This document shows positions 33,901-44,220 of a stretch of 64,000 nucleotides of DNA, piece by piece (within the stretch, counting starts at the first letter, position 1; each line of letters opens with the position of its first letter). The translations under genes and the position numbers were made by a program. The stretch is from Epiperipatus broadwayi. Lineage: Eukaryota; Onychophora; Udeonychophora; Euonychophora; Peripatidae. The stretch lies in NCBI GenBank assembly GCA_028023455.1, contig JAQFVV010012394.1, positions 29,343,010 through 29,407,009 on the forward strand, given 5' to 3'. The notes beneath the pieces were generated by a model. The model ran no database searches, had not been told where the DNA came from, and saw only the letters and a program-made list of their open reading frames with translations.

Positions 33901-34190
33901 GGGCACAGATTTTCAGATGACCCATCACTCTCCACTCTATCTAATAACACTGATACACTCAAGCGCATATATGCTGAAAAGATAAATAATCACCAATATA
34001 CGCCTTTCATGCTAAACCAGCAATCATCAGTTGGTCCAGATTATCATCTCCCACACATATATACTATAAGTGCTCAGATATATTGGTGATTATTTATCTT
34101 TTCAGCATATATGTGCTTGAGTGTATCAGTGTTATTAGATAGAGTGGAGAGTGATGGGTCATCTGAAAGTCTGTGCTCAAAAAATTTAAA
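33901..34190. mobile_element. Family B palindromic hammerhead element
   Basis: The left half (33901-34060) is inverted relative to the right half (34075-34188). They share TCTAATAACACTGATACA, CTCAAGC(G/A)CATATATGCTG and AGATAAATAATCACCAATAT in inverted orientation. Outer parts contain the tRNA-like region, with a degraded B box near GTGCTC. The left half contains a hammerhead on the minus strand, and the right half keeps only its 3' stem. Flanks TATAGGTATAT and AAATTTAAAT give no clear target duplication. Confidence 0.7.
33981..34045 (-). ncRNA. Candidate type I hammerhead ribozyme (family B)
   Basis: On the minus strand CTGATGA (34024-34030) and GAAA (34005-34008) frame a TGCT/AGCA stem II with a GGTTT loop, as in the copy at 29.67 kb. 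Stem I pairs CCAA with TTGG and ATAATC with GATTAT. The distal helix here is longer than at 29.67 kb, and its bases differ from the ATGATC/GATCAT pairs of the 55.4 kb copy, in a way that keeps pairing. Stem III (AGGCGTAT) is less symmetrical than in the other copies. Confidence 0.55.
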
Positions 34191-34242
34191 TGATTTTAAC
34201 ATATATTAAAATTGTAATTAATACTGTTAATACCTGGTGTTG

Positions 34243-34330
34243 AGTTGTGATGTGATGTGATGCACTATAGCTTCTCCTTTTTCGGAGTCAGGAATCTTTC
34301 AGCCACTATGCCCAGAGAAATCTCAAAGTT
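34243..34330 (-). mobile_element. LINE/SINE 3' tail with conserved hairpin
   Basis: On the minus strand AGATTCCTGACTCC, a loop and GGAGAAGC (hairpin 34274-34287) are followed by a CATCACATCACATCAC tail. The block is the same 3' end as at 26.7 and 47.2 kb. Upstream similarity to the other copies fades within about 60 bp. Confidence 0.65.
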
Positions 34331-35279
34331 GACTGAAACACCATCTCTGAATTAACACATGCGTTCCATAATGATACAGTTTAGTTATTTATTACAAATA
34401 TTTTAAAACGCTAACATATCTCACTCTTGAGATATAATATGACAGTGTGTTTGATATCTTAATCCACGGAAAAACAATATGTTAACATTAAATTGTGTTT
34501 TAAATTGAGCAAAATTTATGTGAAACATTTGAAATGACCCAAACTGAGTCTGGCATTCAAGCTTTGAGTCACTAAAAGTATTTTAAAGTGATATGCAAAA
34601 TTGGCAGGAAAAGGACTGAAGATAATCTATAAATGAGTGAAACACACTGTCACATTTGCTGTCTTAGCTTGTGATCCAAAGATACTAATGCCTTAAAATG
34701 TGAATAACTAAACTCTGTCATTATGTAATGCATGGGATGAGATGTCACAGGAGGTAGCTTGTAGAAAAAAATTGCCATCTCTTCATTGGCACACACTGTA
34801 TAAAACTAATTACATTTGTTATATTACTGTATTTATATCAGTTATTTATAATAATTTATTGGAAATAATAAGTCTACAAAGTTTCTATTAAGCTCTAAGA
34901 AGTTTTATTATGTTATTTATGTATCTTTTAATATTTGAGTTGATGTAATGTAGAATCATTTCGCAAATGCTACTCCATATTTTATTAGAACTGTGGCATA
35001 TCAAATCTATGCATTTCAAAGCTGTAGGTCTTTTTTTTATGTTCTAATTATTTTCTCTAGTATTAGTCATAATCTCTTTCTTAAAACATCTAAATGTGCC
35101 TTTCAGCAGAACACCTAACTTGTGACATACTTAAAAGTAAATTCTAAACTATCTTGATAGACATATATGTAACAATTTTAAGACATAATGACTAGGTTAT
35201 ATGACAATCTATTCTTAAAATGGATTGTCATTTATATATAAATGATCAGAAGACGTTATTACTTAGAAGTTCATAAAAA
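34331..35279. other. AT-rich DNA, nothing recognised
   Basis: A short GACAGTGTGTTTGAT / inverted GAAACACACTGTCAC pair (about 34440 and 34638) is the only structure noted. No gene. Confidence 0.4.
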
Positions 35280-35375
35280 TTTTAAGTATGGAAATTGGAA
35301 TTGATCCAATAATCTTCTGTTCCAGAGTCTGAAATGCTATCACTGTACTATACAGTGTAGAGCATTATCTATATA
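35280..35375 (-). repeat. tRNA-derived SINE or tRNA pseudogene
   Basis: On the minus strand ACAGTGATAGCATTTCAGACTC resembles an A box with D-arm, and TTGGATCAATTCCAA resembles a B box with T-arm, at tRNA-like spacing. The acceptor stem is not complementary, so I do not call a functional tRNA. Confidence 0.4.
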
Positions 35376-35519
35376 TGTTATTAATAAATAAGAAGACAGA
35401 TCTCACTATACTTGTATTCACAGTTTAAATGCCTTTCATATTGTTTCAACATTGATATTTATATAAAAATTACAAAGCAGTGTGATTCTATTCCAATAAA
35501 GAATGCATAATTGCAATGC

Positions 35520-36440
35520 ATTCAAATTTTTTGTTTTAGGGATGCAGCCTTTATCTCAACTTCTCTATATAAGTAGCACTCACTGACAGAGAATTTCAGA
35601 CTATCTTCTCTCACTATGCTTACATTTTGAAAACAATCTTCACTCATCAAATATGCTAGAAGTAATAACCCAATAAGCCCCATGCTTTCTAATACATCAT
35701 TCTCATGCAAGATAAAGACTGATTTCTATCCATTTTTAACATTGTACAGAAAAGTTAGTTATCATCTACACTAAAGAGATACATTCAAGTTTTTACATTT
35801 TATTAAGGCATCTCTCATCTCAACTCTACCATATTGCAACTTCCACCTACATAGAAGTTATGATATCTCACTCTTTAAGCATTTTATAAATAGTCAATAC
35901 TTATCAAATAAGACACAGATAATAACATTTGATTCTCAATGCCTATGTTCTCTATTTGGTATTTTTCACTGTACTCTCTTGCAAAGTGGGGCAGATTCTT
36001 ATTCATATTAAACACTTTGTGGAAGGTGTAAAGTCATTGCACTACAATGATATTTTATCAGTGTCCTTCTCAACTCCACCATATCTCAACAGTCCTCCAG
36101 TGTATAAACTCAGACACACTTTCTCATCATGCATGAAATATATCAACATTCACACATCAGATAAACTAGACATATCATACATCTGAATTTTCATATCTTT
36201 GCTCGCCACTTAATATTTTGTGACATCATTACTCTCATTCCAGGTGTGGACTGGATTCTAGCCCCTCAAAATTGAGTGATATTTTCAAGATTTTTGTTTT
36301 AGCAGTGCATCCTTTTCTCAGCTAGATCACATCAGAACCATCCAAAAGGTACAGAATTTAGATTATCTTCTCTTACTGTGCATGCATTTTATTAAAAAAC
36401 AAAACATTTACTTATCTGATGGGCTGGAGTTAATCTTCAA
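35520..36440 (+). repeat. Internally repetitive region (family F)
   Basis: Blocks recur in direct orientation. TTTTTGTTTTAG followed by a TGCA block and AGATTATCTTCTCT/AGACTATCTTCTCT occurs near 35530-35625 and 36290-36380. GACTGATTTCTATCCATTTTTAACA at 35720-35745 recurs at 42450-42475 and in degraded form near 35990. It looks like a diverged tandem array of a 300-400-bp unit. Frames across it (for example 35929-36186) show no family. Confidence 0.45.
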
Positions 36441-36509
36441 GGCCTTGTTAACATTTGATAACCATATACAAGTAAATTACAATAAATAAATTTAATTGTA
36501 GAGAATTTG

Positions 36510-36635
36510 AATGCAGACTTTTAAGCATTCTTTAGTCATCGATTCTAACTCATACAACTAATACACATGACCACATGTGTGAAAAAAAATCCAATATATG
36601 TATTTTGAATCTTCTGTTGGTCATCAATATATCCT

Positions 36636-36674
<39 letters not shown>

Positions 36675-37110
36675 ATCAGTGCTTGGTTTATATTAAAATA
36701 GTAAATCTTCAAACTTTAATGGACTGGCTTCAATCTACTCCACCATACTACTCTTCAGCCATCCATATCATTGAAAATTTAATGATGGAATGCCCAAAGC
36801 CTTTGTTGATACTCATATTATTGTGATGCCCATATTGACTTTAAGTCACTTGGACCTCTCATGTATAGAACTTGTCCATTTAAATACAGACTGAATCTGT
36901 AATATTAGAATACAAGTATAATTTAATATACTTGGAAATTATATTAATTGTAGAGGGTTTGAACACAGACTTTCAAACATTCTTTAGTCATCAACTCTAT
37001 CTCATACAACTGATACACATGACCACACACATCAACTCATACACATGACCACACACATGTGAAAATGATAAATGATCTCCAATATACATATTTTGTGGTG
37101 AATCGGCTCA
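36510..37110. mobile_element. Family B composite with internal segment, degraded
   Basis: A minus-strand family B arm (36510-36640) is followed by a CA/TA microsatellite and a segment of about 240 bp (36680-36925). That segment is homologous to the middle of the 56.5-57.1 kb element in the opposite orientation. A second minus-strand family B arm follows (36950-37110), with a B box (on minus, GTGTTCAAACCCTC) and a duplicated CATACACATGACCACACACA. The hammerhead cores of both arms are destroyed. Confidence 0.55.
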
Positions 37111-37269
37111 TTGCAAAGCCAGAGACTTTTCAATGATTCCTTATAGAGAATAACAAAAAGTGAAAATTATGCATTAGATTTCCCAATTTCCAAATGGTAA
37201 GATTTTAAATAGTTTTTCATGCAGGAGAAGATTGCAACCCAACTATTGAACTAATATTTGAATAGTTTA

Positions 37270-37385
37270 TTGCTTTAGAGTTCATAAGTTCGAACAATGG
37301 AAATAACAAGGCTGATCTGCAATCCATTGATCTTAAGCTACAGAGTTTGTTATTCTACCAGTGTGCTAAATAATGCAAGTTATCC
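37270..37385 (-). repeat. tRNA-derived SINE fragment, family T
   Basis: On the minus strand ACTGGTAGAATAACAAACTC (an A box) is followed by AGCTTAAGATCAATGGATTG, TGTTATTTCCATTG and TTCGAACTTATGAACTC (a B box). This is the best preserved family T copy and anchors the identification of the others. Confidence 0.6.
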
Positions 37386-37464
37386 AATTGCTAACTAGTA
37401 TTAAACAATTAACTAAATTGGTTATAGACTTGTTACTGGAAAAATAGTCTTAAAGCTGATTAAA

Positions 37465-37550
37465 ATCTAAAAATGCATTCTGCCTATGACTGAACCCAGA
37501 TTATAGGCAATGGAAAATAAATTTTTCACCACTGTACACATGAATCTTTT
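37465..37550 (-). repeat. tRNA-like SINE fragment
   Basis: On the minus strand TACAGTGGTGAAAAATT (A-box-like) and AATCTGGGTTCAGTC (B-box-like) occur at tRNA-like spacing. No cloverleaf is formed. It may be another SINE family. Confidence 0.35.
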
Positions 37551-37849
37551 CATGCTATATAAATAATCAAATTATATCAAAATTAGGACTAGAATGTAAG
37601 TGTATTTGACCAATATTTTTTGATATGCTAAATTATTTTGGTAGAGGACAATATAATATAATATTTTTATGTAGATCTTGACTGCAGGAAGAAATTTGTT
37701 TTTGACTGAAAGAAGACACTTAGATTTCTTTTTGTGGTCTTGAAGGGAAAAAAAGCAAGACAAATTACTAATGTCTACTCAATTTGTTCTTATTTAGTAA
37801 AGTTTTTATAATGTGATTTTACATAATAAACAAACATGAATTGGCTCTT

Positions 37850-40035
37850 ATCAATGTGATGATTTATTGGTTCTGTATATCTGAGTTAAAACTAACTAAG
37901 AAATACCATGGTCCTTGTGTTGAGTTACCTGATAATTTTTAATTGAATCATTGGAGGAGATTTTCTGATAGTAATATGGGTGAATATTACTAGATATTTA
38001 TAACAATAATAGATAACAATTTTATGGTCCTTACTTCAAGGTAGTTGTAATGTCAACAGCAAAGATAATGATTAGCAAAGATAATGATAGATGAGTGAAA
38101 GAAGAAGACGCACTGTGCTAAAAAAATTACACCCAAGCTGCCATTATTTATAATGATCTTTTATTTAGGTACCTGAAACTATGGATTACTTTCAAATGAA
38201 AGAAGTTTACATGAAAGGGAAAAAAAATTATCTAATATTAAATAGGATGTTAAGATATGAATAAAATATAATTTTATTTGGCAAAACGTTTTTAATGTCC
38301 ATGACTGAAAAAGATTTTTTTACTTTCTTCATGACCAAAACTGTTTTTCTTACTTTCTTCAAATGAAATATTATTTCTTCTTAGATACAGCTGAATATAC
38401 TTTTGGTGTGGTTCACCAAAATTATAGCCCTCAAATAAATAATTGATTTGAAAAGTGGACATCTATTTTACTATAGAAGCCCAAATACTGGAAAAACCTG
38501 CAAGTGGGGATTCATTAAAAACAACATTGCGATTGATATTATGTCAGAGACAGTGGCAAGATTAAGTTATAATGGAAGATACCAAATGTAAATAATTCAG
38601 GATTTTGCCCCAATATCTTCTCATTTGTGATAAAGAGGTAGGTAGAACTTTTGTGCAAACACTTTGATTGTAATACACATTTTGAAATTGTCATAGGAGA
38701 ACTTAATGCTAGAATTAGAAAATGTTTGAAAGATGAACATGCTGCATATAAATGTAGTTATGAAAGTCAGAAATAAGAGAGGACATAAAGAGTTTGCAGA
38801 AAAATACAATTTTCTATTATGACTTCTTTCTTCCAGAAAAATGCAACATGGAAATACTAAAATGAAGGTATAGCTGAATTGGATTATGTTTTGACTAACA
38901 GAAAATATGTATTTCAAGATTATAATTTCCTTAATAGATTCAATTCAAAACATGATCTTCATTTAATGAGATGTAAGATATAGATTAAGATCGAACCTTA
39001 TTTAAGAAAACAGTGTTGACTATTGATATCCTTGACTTTGAAAAGCATTCTCTCCAATATTGTAAAACGATTAGAAATAAGATAGTTTAGATTTAACTCA
39101 CACCACTAAGAATATAATTGATCGTCTTCTAAGACCTGTGACAAAGATTGATACGAAAAAAAGTATCATTTTTAACTGAGATAAGATACTGAATTAATTA
39201 AAGAAAAAAAGAAATATGAAAATATTTAAAAATTATCTGTTAAGAAGAAATGAATAACTACAGTTTTGTAAAATGTTATAAAAAAGAGTTAAATCATAAA
39301 AATATAAGATCTTTTAGTATTGGAAGGAAAGTTGTAAGAAATAATGGAACTATTATTTAAACTAAAGAACATTATAAAATGTGTAAAAGAGTTCTACAAA
39401 GAATTATAGAAAAACTAAAACAAGATAACCACTAAAATTATTACTCTTGAATTGCCAAACGTTTTAAATGAAAAGATAAAACATAAAATTAAATCATTGA
39501 AAAAGCAAAAGGCTCTAGAAAATTATGAAAATGTTGTAGATATCTTAAAAGAAACAGGTAAATAAATAAAAAAAAAGGTGGCAAAACTATATACCAAATA
39601 CCTATATTCTAAGTACTAGAAATGCTAAATAAGAAAAACATTACTATAAACATCTTAAAACTAGAGCTAAGTGCTTTTGATGTCTTAGTTTTGATATCAT
39701 ATTCATAGCAAGTGGTAGATATAAATAGGAGGTAAAGATATCCAAATGAATTACATAACTCACTTTTTAAAGAGTGGAAAAGCTTTTATTTATTTATTTA
39801 GCATCCCTAGTGCTTAAAATTTAATTACAATTTATTTAGAAAAAGTTTATCAATTTATATCATTAAATACCTATACGAAAAGAATGTGCTAAATGATTAG
39901 AAAAATTACAACTAGTCTAAGGTGAAATTTGAATTCAAAGCTACTAAAAGAATAAGTTGATTTAAAAGTAGTTTTAACACCATGGATCACATTCAAATAT
40001 TAAGAGACGTTATAGAAAGGACCAAAGAATATGAG
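37850..40035 (+). mobile_element. RTE/BovB-clade LINE, heavily degraded, with nested insertion
   Basis: The copy starts with the same 5' leader as the 21.4 kb copy (ACCATGGTC... then ACTTCAAGGTAG and TTTTATTTAGGTAC). It continues through the endonuclease region (LKSGHLFYYRSPNTGK-like near 38440; QDFAPISSH-like near 38600), the linker, and the start of the reverse transcriptase, to the DHIQILRDVIERTKEYELL block at about 40035. There it meets a family A arm. Nearly every frame is broken. The thumb and C-terminus are missing. Confidence 0.75.
39596..39874. mobile_element. 259-bp insertion with 10-bp duplication inside the RTE copy
   Basis: AAATACCTAT occurs at 39596-39605 and 39865-39874 and brackets 259 bp that interrupt the RTE block encoding TKYL..KDV.NDWKN. 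The insert carries an imperfect inverted repeat (about 26 bp) around TACTAGAAATGCTAAATAA and TTATTTAGCATCCCTAGTGC. One copy starts near its left edge and the other lies about 40 bp inside its right edge. No frame. The element type is uncertain. Confidence 0.55.
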
Positions 40036-40039
40036 TTAC

Positions 40040-40225
40040 TACAATTGCAAATTCTTCATACAGTAGTGATACCCAGTGCAAGACAGTAATCAATGGATTC
40101 AAAAAGGCTTGTGCAAAAACTTCCTATCTGGTGCCTACTAATCCAATATCTCCAGACTAGTTTCTAGATTGTGGCTTTCATCAGTAGGTCAGAGAACACC
40201 ACCTATCTTTAGAATTGTTAATTAA
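40040..40225 (-). repeat. Family A single arm (copy A4)
   Basis: One arm only, from CTTCATACAGTAGTG to the CATCAGTAGG block. On the minus strand CTGATGA (40178-40184) and GAAA (40161-40164) with the following CTAGTC are intact. The mate arm is absent, so this copy is truncated or has been broken at the junction with the RTE copy. Confidence 0.65.
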
Positions 40226-41149
40226 TTGGTTCAGTGATGGAGGATCAATCTCCAAGCTTCCTGCCAATCTATCTATTCAGTGTATGTGTTATGAACTAAC
40301 AATTTAGCTATTTACCATAAAAACTTTGAGGCACTAGTGTGCTTGGATCAAAGTTATTACATGAAATATGACAGCAGGTTTCATACCTAATGGATCATCT
40401 TCAACGCTCTACCCATCATCATGAAATCTTTCAAATCATATGAAAATATTTTTGCAACTTACATTTTAATAGCAGTTTCCCCAATATTTAGCACATTGTT
40501 CCATTGTGGATTAAAGTGTGAAATCTACTGGAGTAAATCATGATTAAGATACATTAGTACCTTAAAAATTTTATGCTATAAACTATGTCACTATATAATA
40601 TGGGTTTAACAAAAAGTTACACCAGCTAAAAATCCTGAAAACCCTTACCGTAAAAATCCAAATAATCCCAACAAGCTAAATTCCTGACAAATAAAGTCTG
40701 AACAAGGTAAAATCCTGAAAATGTAAAGCGTCAACAAAATAAAACTTATTAGACAATTTCAGTTTCATTTTACAATAACTTTCTCAAATAAAAAGATTAC
40801 TTTAAAAGATTGATTTTAAATATGAATAATTTTTTTAATGTGTACGAAGAATAAAATAATGCTTTTCTGCCTGTGATGTCAAAATAATTAAAAAGGCAGA
40901 TTGTGTGCAAAATGATGAAGATACAAACAAATTATTTATCACATGGCATTTTAAGTTTTTGGGATTGTAGGTTGTAAAAATCAAGAATAATAAAAAAAAC
41001 CCACAAGTCACAAGAAATTCAAATGTCTGACCCCAAGTTGGACACTGAGACTTCTCATGTAGGAAATTTCAGCTGTTGGGATTTGGTTCAAAGATGGCAC
41101 TCCAGCACTATATATATGAACAACCATTTTGTTATAATATTAAACAGAA
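40226..41149. other. AT-rich DNA, nothing recognised
   Basis: No supported feature. Confidence 0.4.
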
Positions 41150-41530
41150 TCACACTAGTTCTATTTTTGAAATAGAAACCAACTCTCCAAGCAATAGCGC
41201 CACACAGTGCAAGCTGTAGTAATCAATGGATTCAAGATTTGTGCATAAAATCCTTACCTAGTATCTAATCATCTAATATCTTCAGACTAGTTTCTAACTT
41301 GTGGCTTTCATCAGTAAGGAACCTTGGATGTGACAACATTGTATGTAGATCTTGAATCTAATGCAACCCTCCAACAGCCACTTTTTATCTATTTAGTTAA
41401 CTATAAATCTATGTGCGCAAAATAAAAACACAATACTGTTTTCAATCCACACACATTTGTTTGTATAGGCATACAGATCTGAATCCAGTTCAGTATCTAT
41501 ACATTTTGGTCACTTTAGTTTTTTAATAAC
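41150..41530 (-). repeat. Family A arm plus spacer (copy A5)
   Basis: The arm (41150-41350) is followed by the family spacer (41355-41530) with ATGCAACCCTCCA and AAAATAAAAACACAATACTG, in the order of copy A2. The right arm is missing. On the minus strand CTGATGA (41308-41314) and GAAA (41291-41294) plus CTAGTC are intact. Confidence 0.65.
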
Positions 41531-41584
41531 TATAGTCACTATCATCCTATAGGACAGGATTGGTATTAAACCACAAAAAACAAT

Positions 41585-41865
41585 GACTACTATTTTCTGT
41601 GCTCGTACAAGCTGTTAAATAATAGCAAACTATCATTACTGTAATGCCACCCAATGCAAACCATAGGAACCAATGAATTCTAAAAGATTTATGCAAAAGA
41701 TCCCTATCTAGAAATGAGTCTAAAGATAATAAATGAGTAGGCACTAGATAGGGATTTTATGCACAATCTTCTGTCATCGATTGGTTACTATGGATTACAT
41801 TGGGTGGCACTATTGGATGAAGAGTTTGTTACTGTTTTAACAATTTATGAAAGCATAAGAAATGA
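41585..41865. repeat. Short palindromic derivative of family A (copy A6)
   Basis: Only the outer halves of both arms remain (41590-41708 and 41730-41860), joined at ATCCCTATCTAGAAATGAGTC. The hammerhead-like core and spacer are deleted. This MITE-like internal deletion keeps the element ends. Confidence 0.7.
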
Positions 41866-42424
41866 CATTCAAGTGATGTATTAATGGTTTAATTCTATTT
41901 TTAAGAGTAAAATCACTAATTGTTTCAATCAATTTTTGAGACCAATAACTTTTACGAATTTTTGAATTTTCAGTACACTTTGTGAAGATGTCTCATTATT
42001 TCTATGAATTTTAAATTAATAAAGGATGCATTATATCTTAGAAAAAGTATTTTTTTATTTATAATAAAGTTTCATAGTTTATTAATGATTGTTTTAAATT
42101 GACATTAATCTATTATGAAAATGTTTTATGTAAAATATAAATGAAAATTATTTTTAACATTTTGGTTTTTATGAATGCATCCTTTGATTTAATCCTATTA
42201 TATCATAATCATGCATCAGTACATAAATTCAAAACACCCTTTCTCATTAGATCTAAAGGTATCAAACATTTTAACCTCTATATTCATGTGACAGATCATT
42301 GCATTTCATTATACCCTTATCTCATAAAGTAAGGATGATTTATATCTATTAATAATTTTTATTAATTGTTCATTAGATTAGAAATTATCTGCTTAATGAA
42401 TAATATTTCTTTAGTGTAATTTTC
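41866..42424. other. AT-rich DNA
   Basis: The part at 42340-42430 is repeated inside the MITE at 43.85-43.94 kb (TTAATGAATAATATTTCT block). Otherwise nothing is supported. Confidence 0.4.
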
Positions 42425-42429
42425 ACCAC

Positions 42430-42612
42430 ATCATTCTCACACACAAGTTAGGGACTGATTTCTATCCATTTTTAACACTTTATAGAAGGATATAATCAAA
42501 ACATATGACCAAAGACACATGAAAAGATGTAAGAACCACAAAATACTCATTTTATGCTGAACCAGCACTCGTCAATTTGCCTAGATCACAATCTCTTTCA
42601 ATATTTTCATCA
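42430..42612 (-). repeat. Family F and family B fragments
   Basis: A family F block (42430-42495) is followed by a minus-strand family B arm with a mutated hammerhead. CTGATGA reads TTGACGA and GAAA reads AAAA, while stem II GTGCT...AGCAT is kept. The matching plus-strand family B fragment lies at 44.06-44.22 kb, beyond the Penelope pair. Confidence 0.5.
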
Positions 42613-42843
42613 TTGTTCAATATATATATATATATAAACATTACAAGCATGTTCAATATATATATATATATAAACATTACAAGCATAAAGCTAAACTAGT
42701 CAATATAAAATCAAAACTACCCCAAATCCAAAATTAAACCAGACCAGCGTAAAAATAATATTAAAACACAACCTAAGGTTTCACTGCTATAAGTAGACTT
42801 CTCAAGTGTAAAGAACTACAAAAACTACACAATATATATAATA

Positions 42844-43251
42844 TTAAAACCTACCCACAAATCCATTCACTTCCCATCCACCCTTAATATTAAAAAAACT
42901 CTTAAATAAGTTAATTGCTTCAGAATAATAAATTTTCAATAATAAAGACTCTTTAATTCTTCTTTTGATTTTATTTCTCTCAAAGAAGACAACCTTAGCT
43001 TCATCAAAATCAATAGTGTGGCCTGTATCTTTTTCATGGACATACAAAGCAGAACTAAGATATCTATTTTTAACTCTACTTTTATGAACCTTTATTCTTT
43101 CATTTAAACTCAAACTACTCTGACCTATGTAAACCTTCTTACAAAATAAACAAGGAATAAAATATACTACACCAGGAATAGTCTTTCTATCAAAAACTTC
43201 TTTTGTATTATTTAAAATAATAATACAAATAATACAAAATAAATAATACAA
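42844..43251 (-). CDS. GIY-YIG endonuclease domain of a Penelope-like element (partial)
   Basis: From about residue 28 the frame reads VVYFIPCLFCKKVYIGQS, the GIY-YIG core of Penelope-like endonucleases with its CxxC insertion. SLNERIKVHKSR follows, with the catalytic-region arginine, then a VHEKDTGHTIDF block and an RRIKESLLLKIYY helix with the conserved glutamate. The frame ends at a stop before the 3' tail. The first 20 residues are read from the palindrome centre and are not part of the protein. In the intact family this domain is C-terminal to a telomerase-like reverse transcriptase, which is missing here. Confidence 0.75.
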   Translation of the reverse strand: MYYLFCIICIIILNNTKEVFDRKTIPGVVYFIPCLFCKKVYIGQSSLSLNERIKVHKSRVKNRYLSSALYVHEKDTGHTIDFDEAKVVFFERNKIKRRIKESLLLKIYYSEAINLFKSFFNIKGGWEVNGFVGRF

Positions 43252-43609
43252 AAGAAGTTTTTGATAGAAAGACTATTCCTGGTGTAGTATATTTTATTCC
43301 TTGTTTATTTGTAAGAAGGTTTACATAGGTCAGAGTAGTTTGAGTTTAAATGAAAGAATAAAGGTTCATAAAAGTAGAGTTAAAAATAGATATCTTAGTT
43401 CTGCTTTGTATGTCCATGAAAAAGATACAGGCCACACTACTGATTTTGATGAAGCTAAGGTTGTCTTCTTTGAGAGAAATGAAATCAAAAGAAGAATTAA
43501 AGAGTCTTTATTATTGAAAATTTATTATTCTGAAGCAATTAACTTATTTAAGAGTTTTTTTAATATTAAGGGTGGATGGGAAGTGAATGGATTTGTGGAT
43601 AGGTTTTAA
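43250..43609 (+). pseudogene. GIY-YIG endonuclease domain, frameshifted twin copy
   Basis: This is the mirror copy of the frame at 42844-43251. It has lost one T in the run near 43306-43310, so the VVYFIPC part and the CKKVYIGQS part lie in different frames. From 43301 the frame is open and agrees with its twin at nearly every residue (DFDEAKVVFFERN; one E for K). It ends at the stop before the 3' untranslated part. Confidence 0.75.
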
Positions 43610-43744
43610 TATTATATATATTGTGTAGTTTTTGTAGTTCTTTATACTTGAGAAGTCTGCTTGTAGCAGTGAAACCTTAGGTTGTGTTTTAATATTATTT
43701 TTATGCTGGTCTGGGTTAATTTTGGATTTGGGGTAGTTTTGATT

Positions 43745-43805
<61 letters not shown>

Positions 43806-43808
<3 letters not shown>

Positions 43809-44014
43809 TGTATTGCCCACATAACTTTGACACAAACCACTTGACGGAAATATAATAATAATTTTATTAGTTATTTATTTAATTAGAAATTATCCATTTA
43901 ATGAATAATATTTCTGTAGCGTAATTTTTAATATAATGAATGATTAATAAAAATTATTAATATATTGCCATCAAATGGTTTGTGTCAAAGTTGTAAGGAC
44001 AATAAATTTGGCAC
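43806..44014. repeat. MITE with 40-bp inverted repeats, Tc1/mariner-like
   Basis: Inverted ends at 43808-43845 and 43972-44012 share ACTTTGACACAAACCA, with ATTGCC/CAATAA at the edges. A TA precedes the left end, within the Penelope TA run. The core repeats a block also found at 42.34-42.43 kb. It encodes no protein. The left end abuts the Penelope tail. Confidence 0.65.
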
Positions 44015-44059
44015 TTATCATTTAAACTGTGTAATTTGCTATCTATATGTAGTGGAAGA

Positions 44060-44220
44060 TGATATGTGTAAGAGATTGTGATTTGGACCAATTGATGAGT
44101 TCTGGTTTAGCATGAAATGTGCAATTTCGGGATCATATATCTTTTTTATGATATTGATTATAGTTTATGATTATAGCCCTCCAAAATGTGTTAAAAGCAG
44201 ATAGAAAACAGTTTCGATCT
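44060..44220 (+). repeat. Family B fragment with mutated hammerhead
   Basis: GATTTGGACCAATTGATGAG has T for the essential first C of CTGATGA. The CTGGTTTAGCATGAAAT part is kept. The tRNA-like arm is eroded (GATAGAAAACAG, then TTTCGATC). It may be the right half of a composite whose left half is at 42.49-42.61 kb. Confidence 0.5.

Larger units (their letters stand above)
42615..43810. mobile_element. Penelope-like element 3' ends, head-to-head pair
   Basis: Two arms of about 515 bp (about 42699-43214 and 43240-43755) are nearly identical inverted copies around a 25-bp AT-rich centre. Each holds the GIY-YIG end of a Penelope-like element, its 3' untranslated part (ACTTGAGAAGTCTGCTTG block) and a TA-run tail. 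On the right the (TA)n is about 60 bp (43748-43807). On the left a 36-bp unit with a TA run is duplicated (42615-42686). The high arm identity shows that the inversion or joint insertion is recent. The reverse transcriptase part of the element is absent. Confidence 0.8.

Noticed and set aside
35280-35375. Possible functional tRNA gene
   Set aside because: A- and B-box-like blocks are present but the acceptor and anticodon stems do not pair; a SINE or tRNA relic fits better. The same applies to 14.48, 25.69, 37.27 and 49.40 kb.
43544-43840. Minus-strand frames with long alternating Y-I runs
   Set aside because: They are translations of the (TA)n tail of the Penelope element plus antisense of its 3' part.
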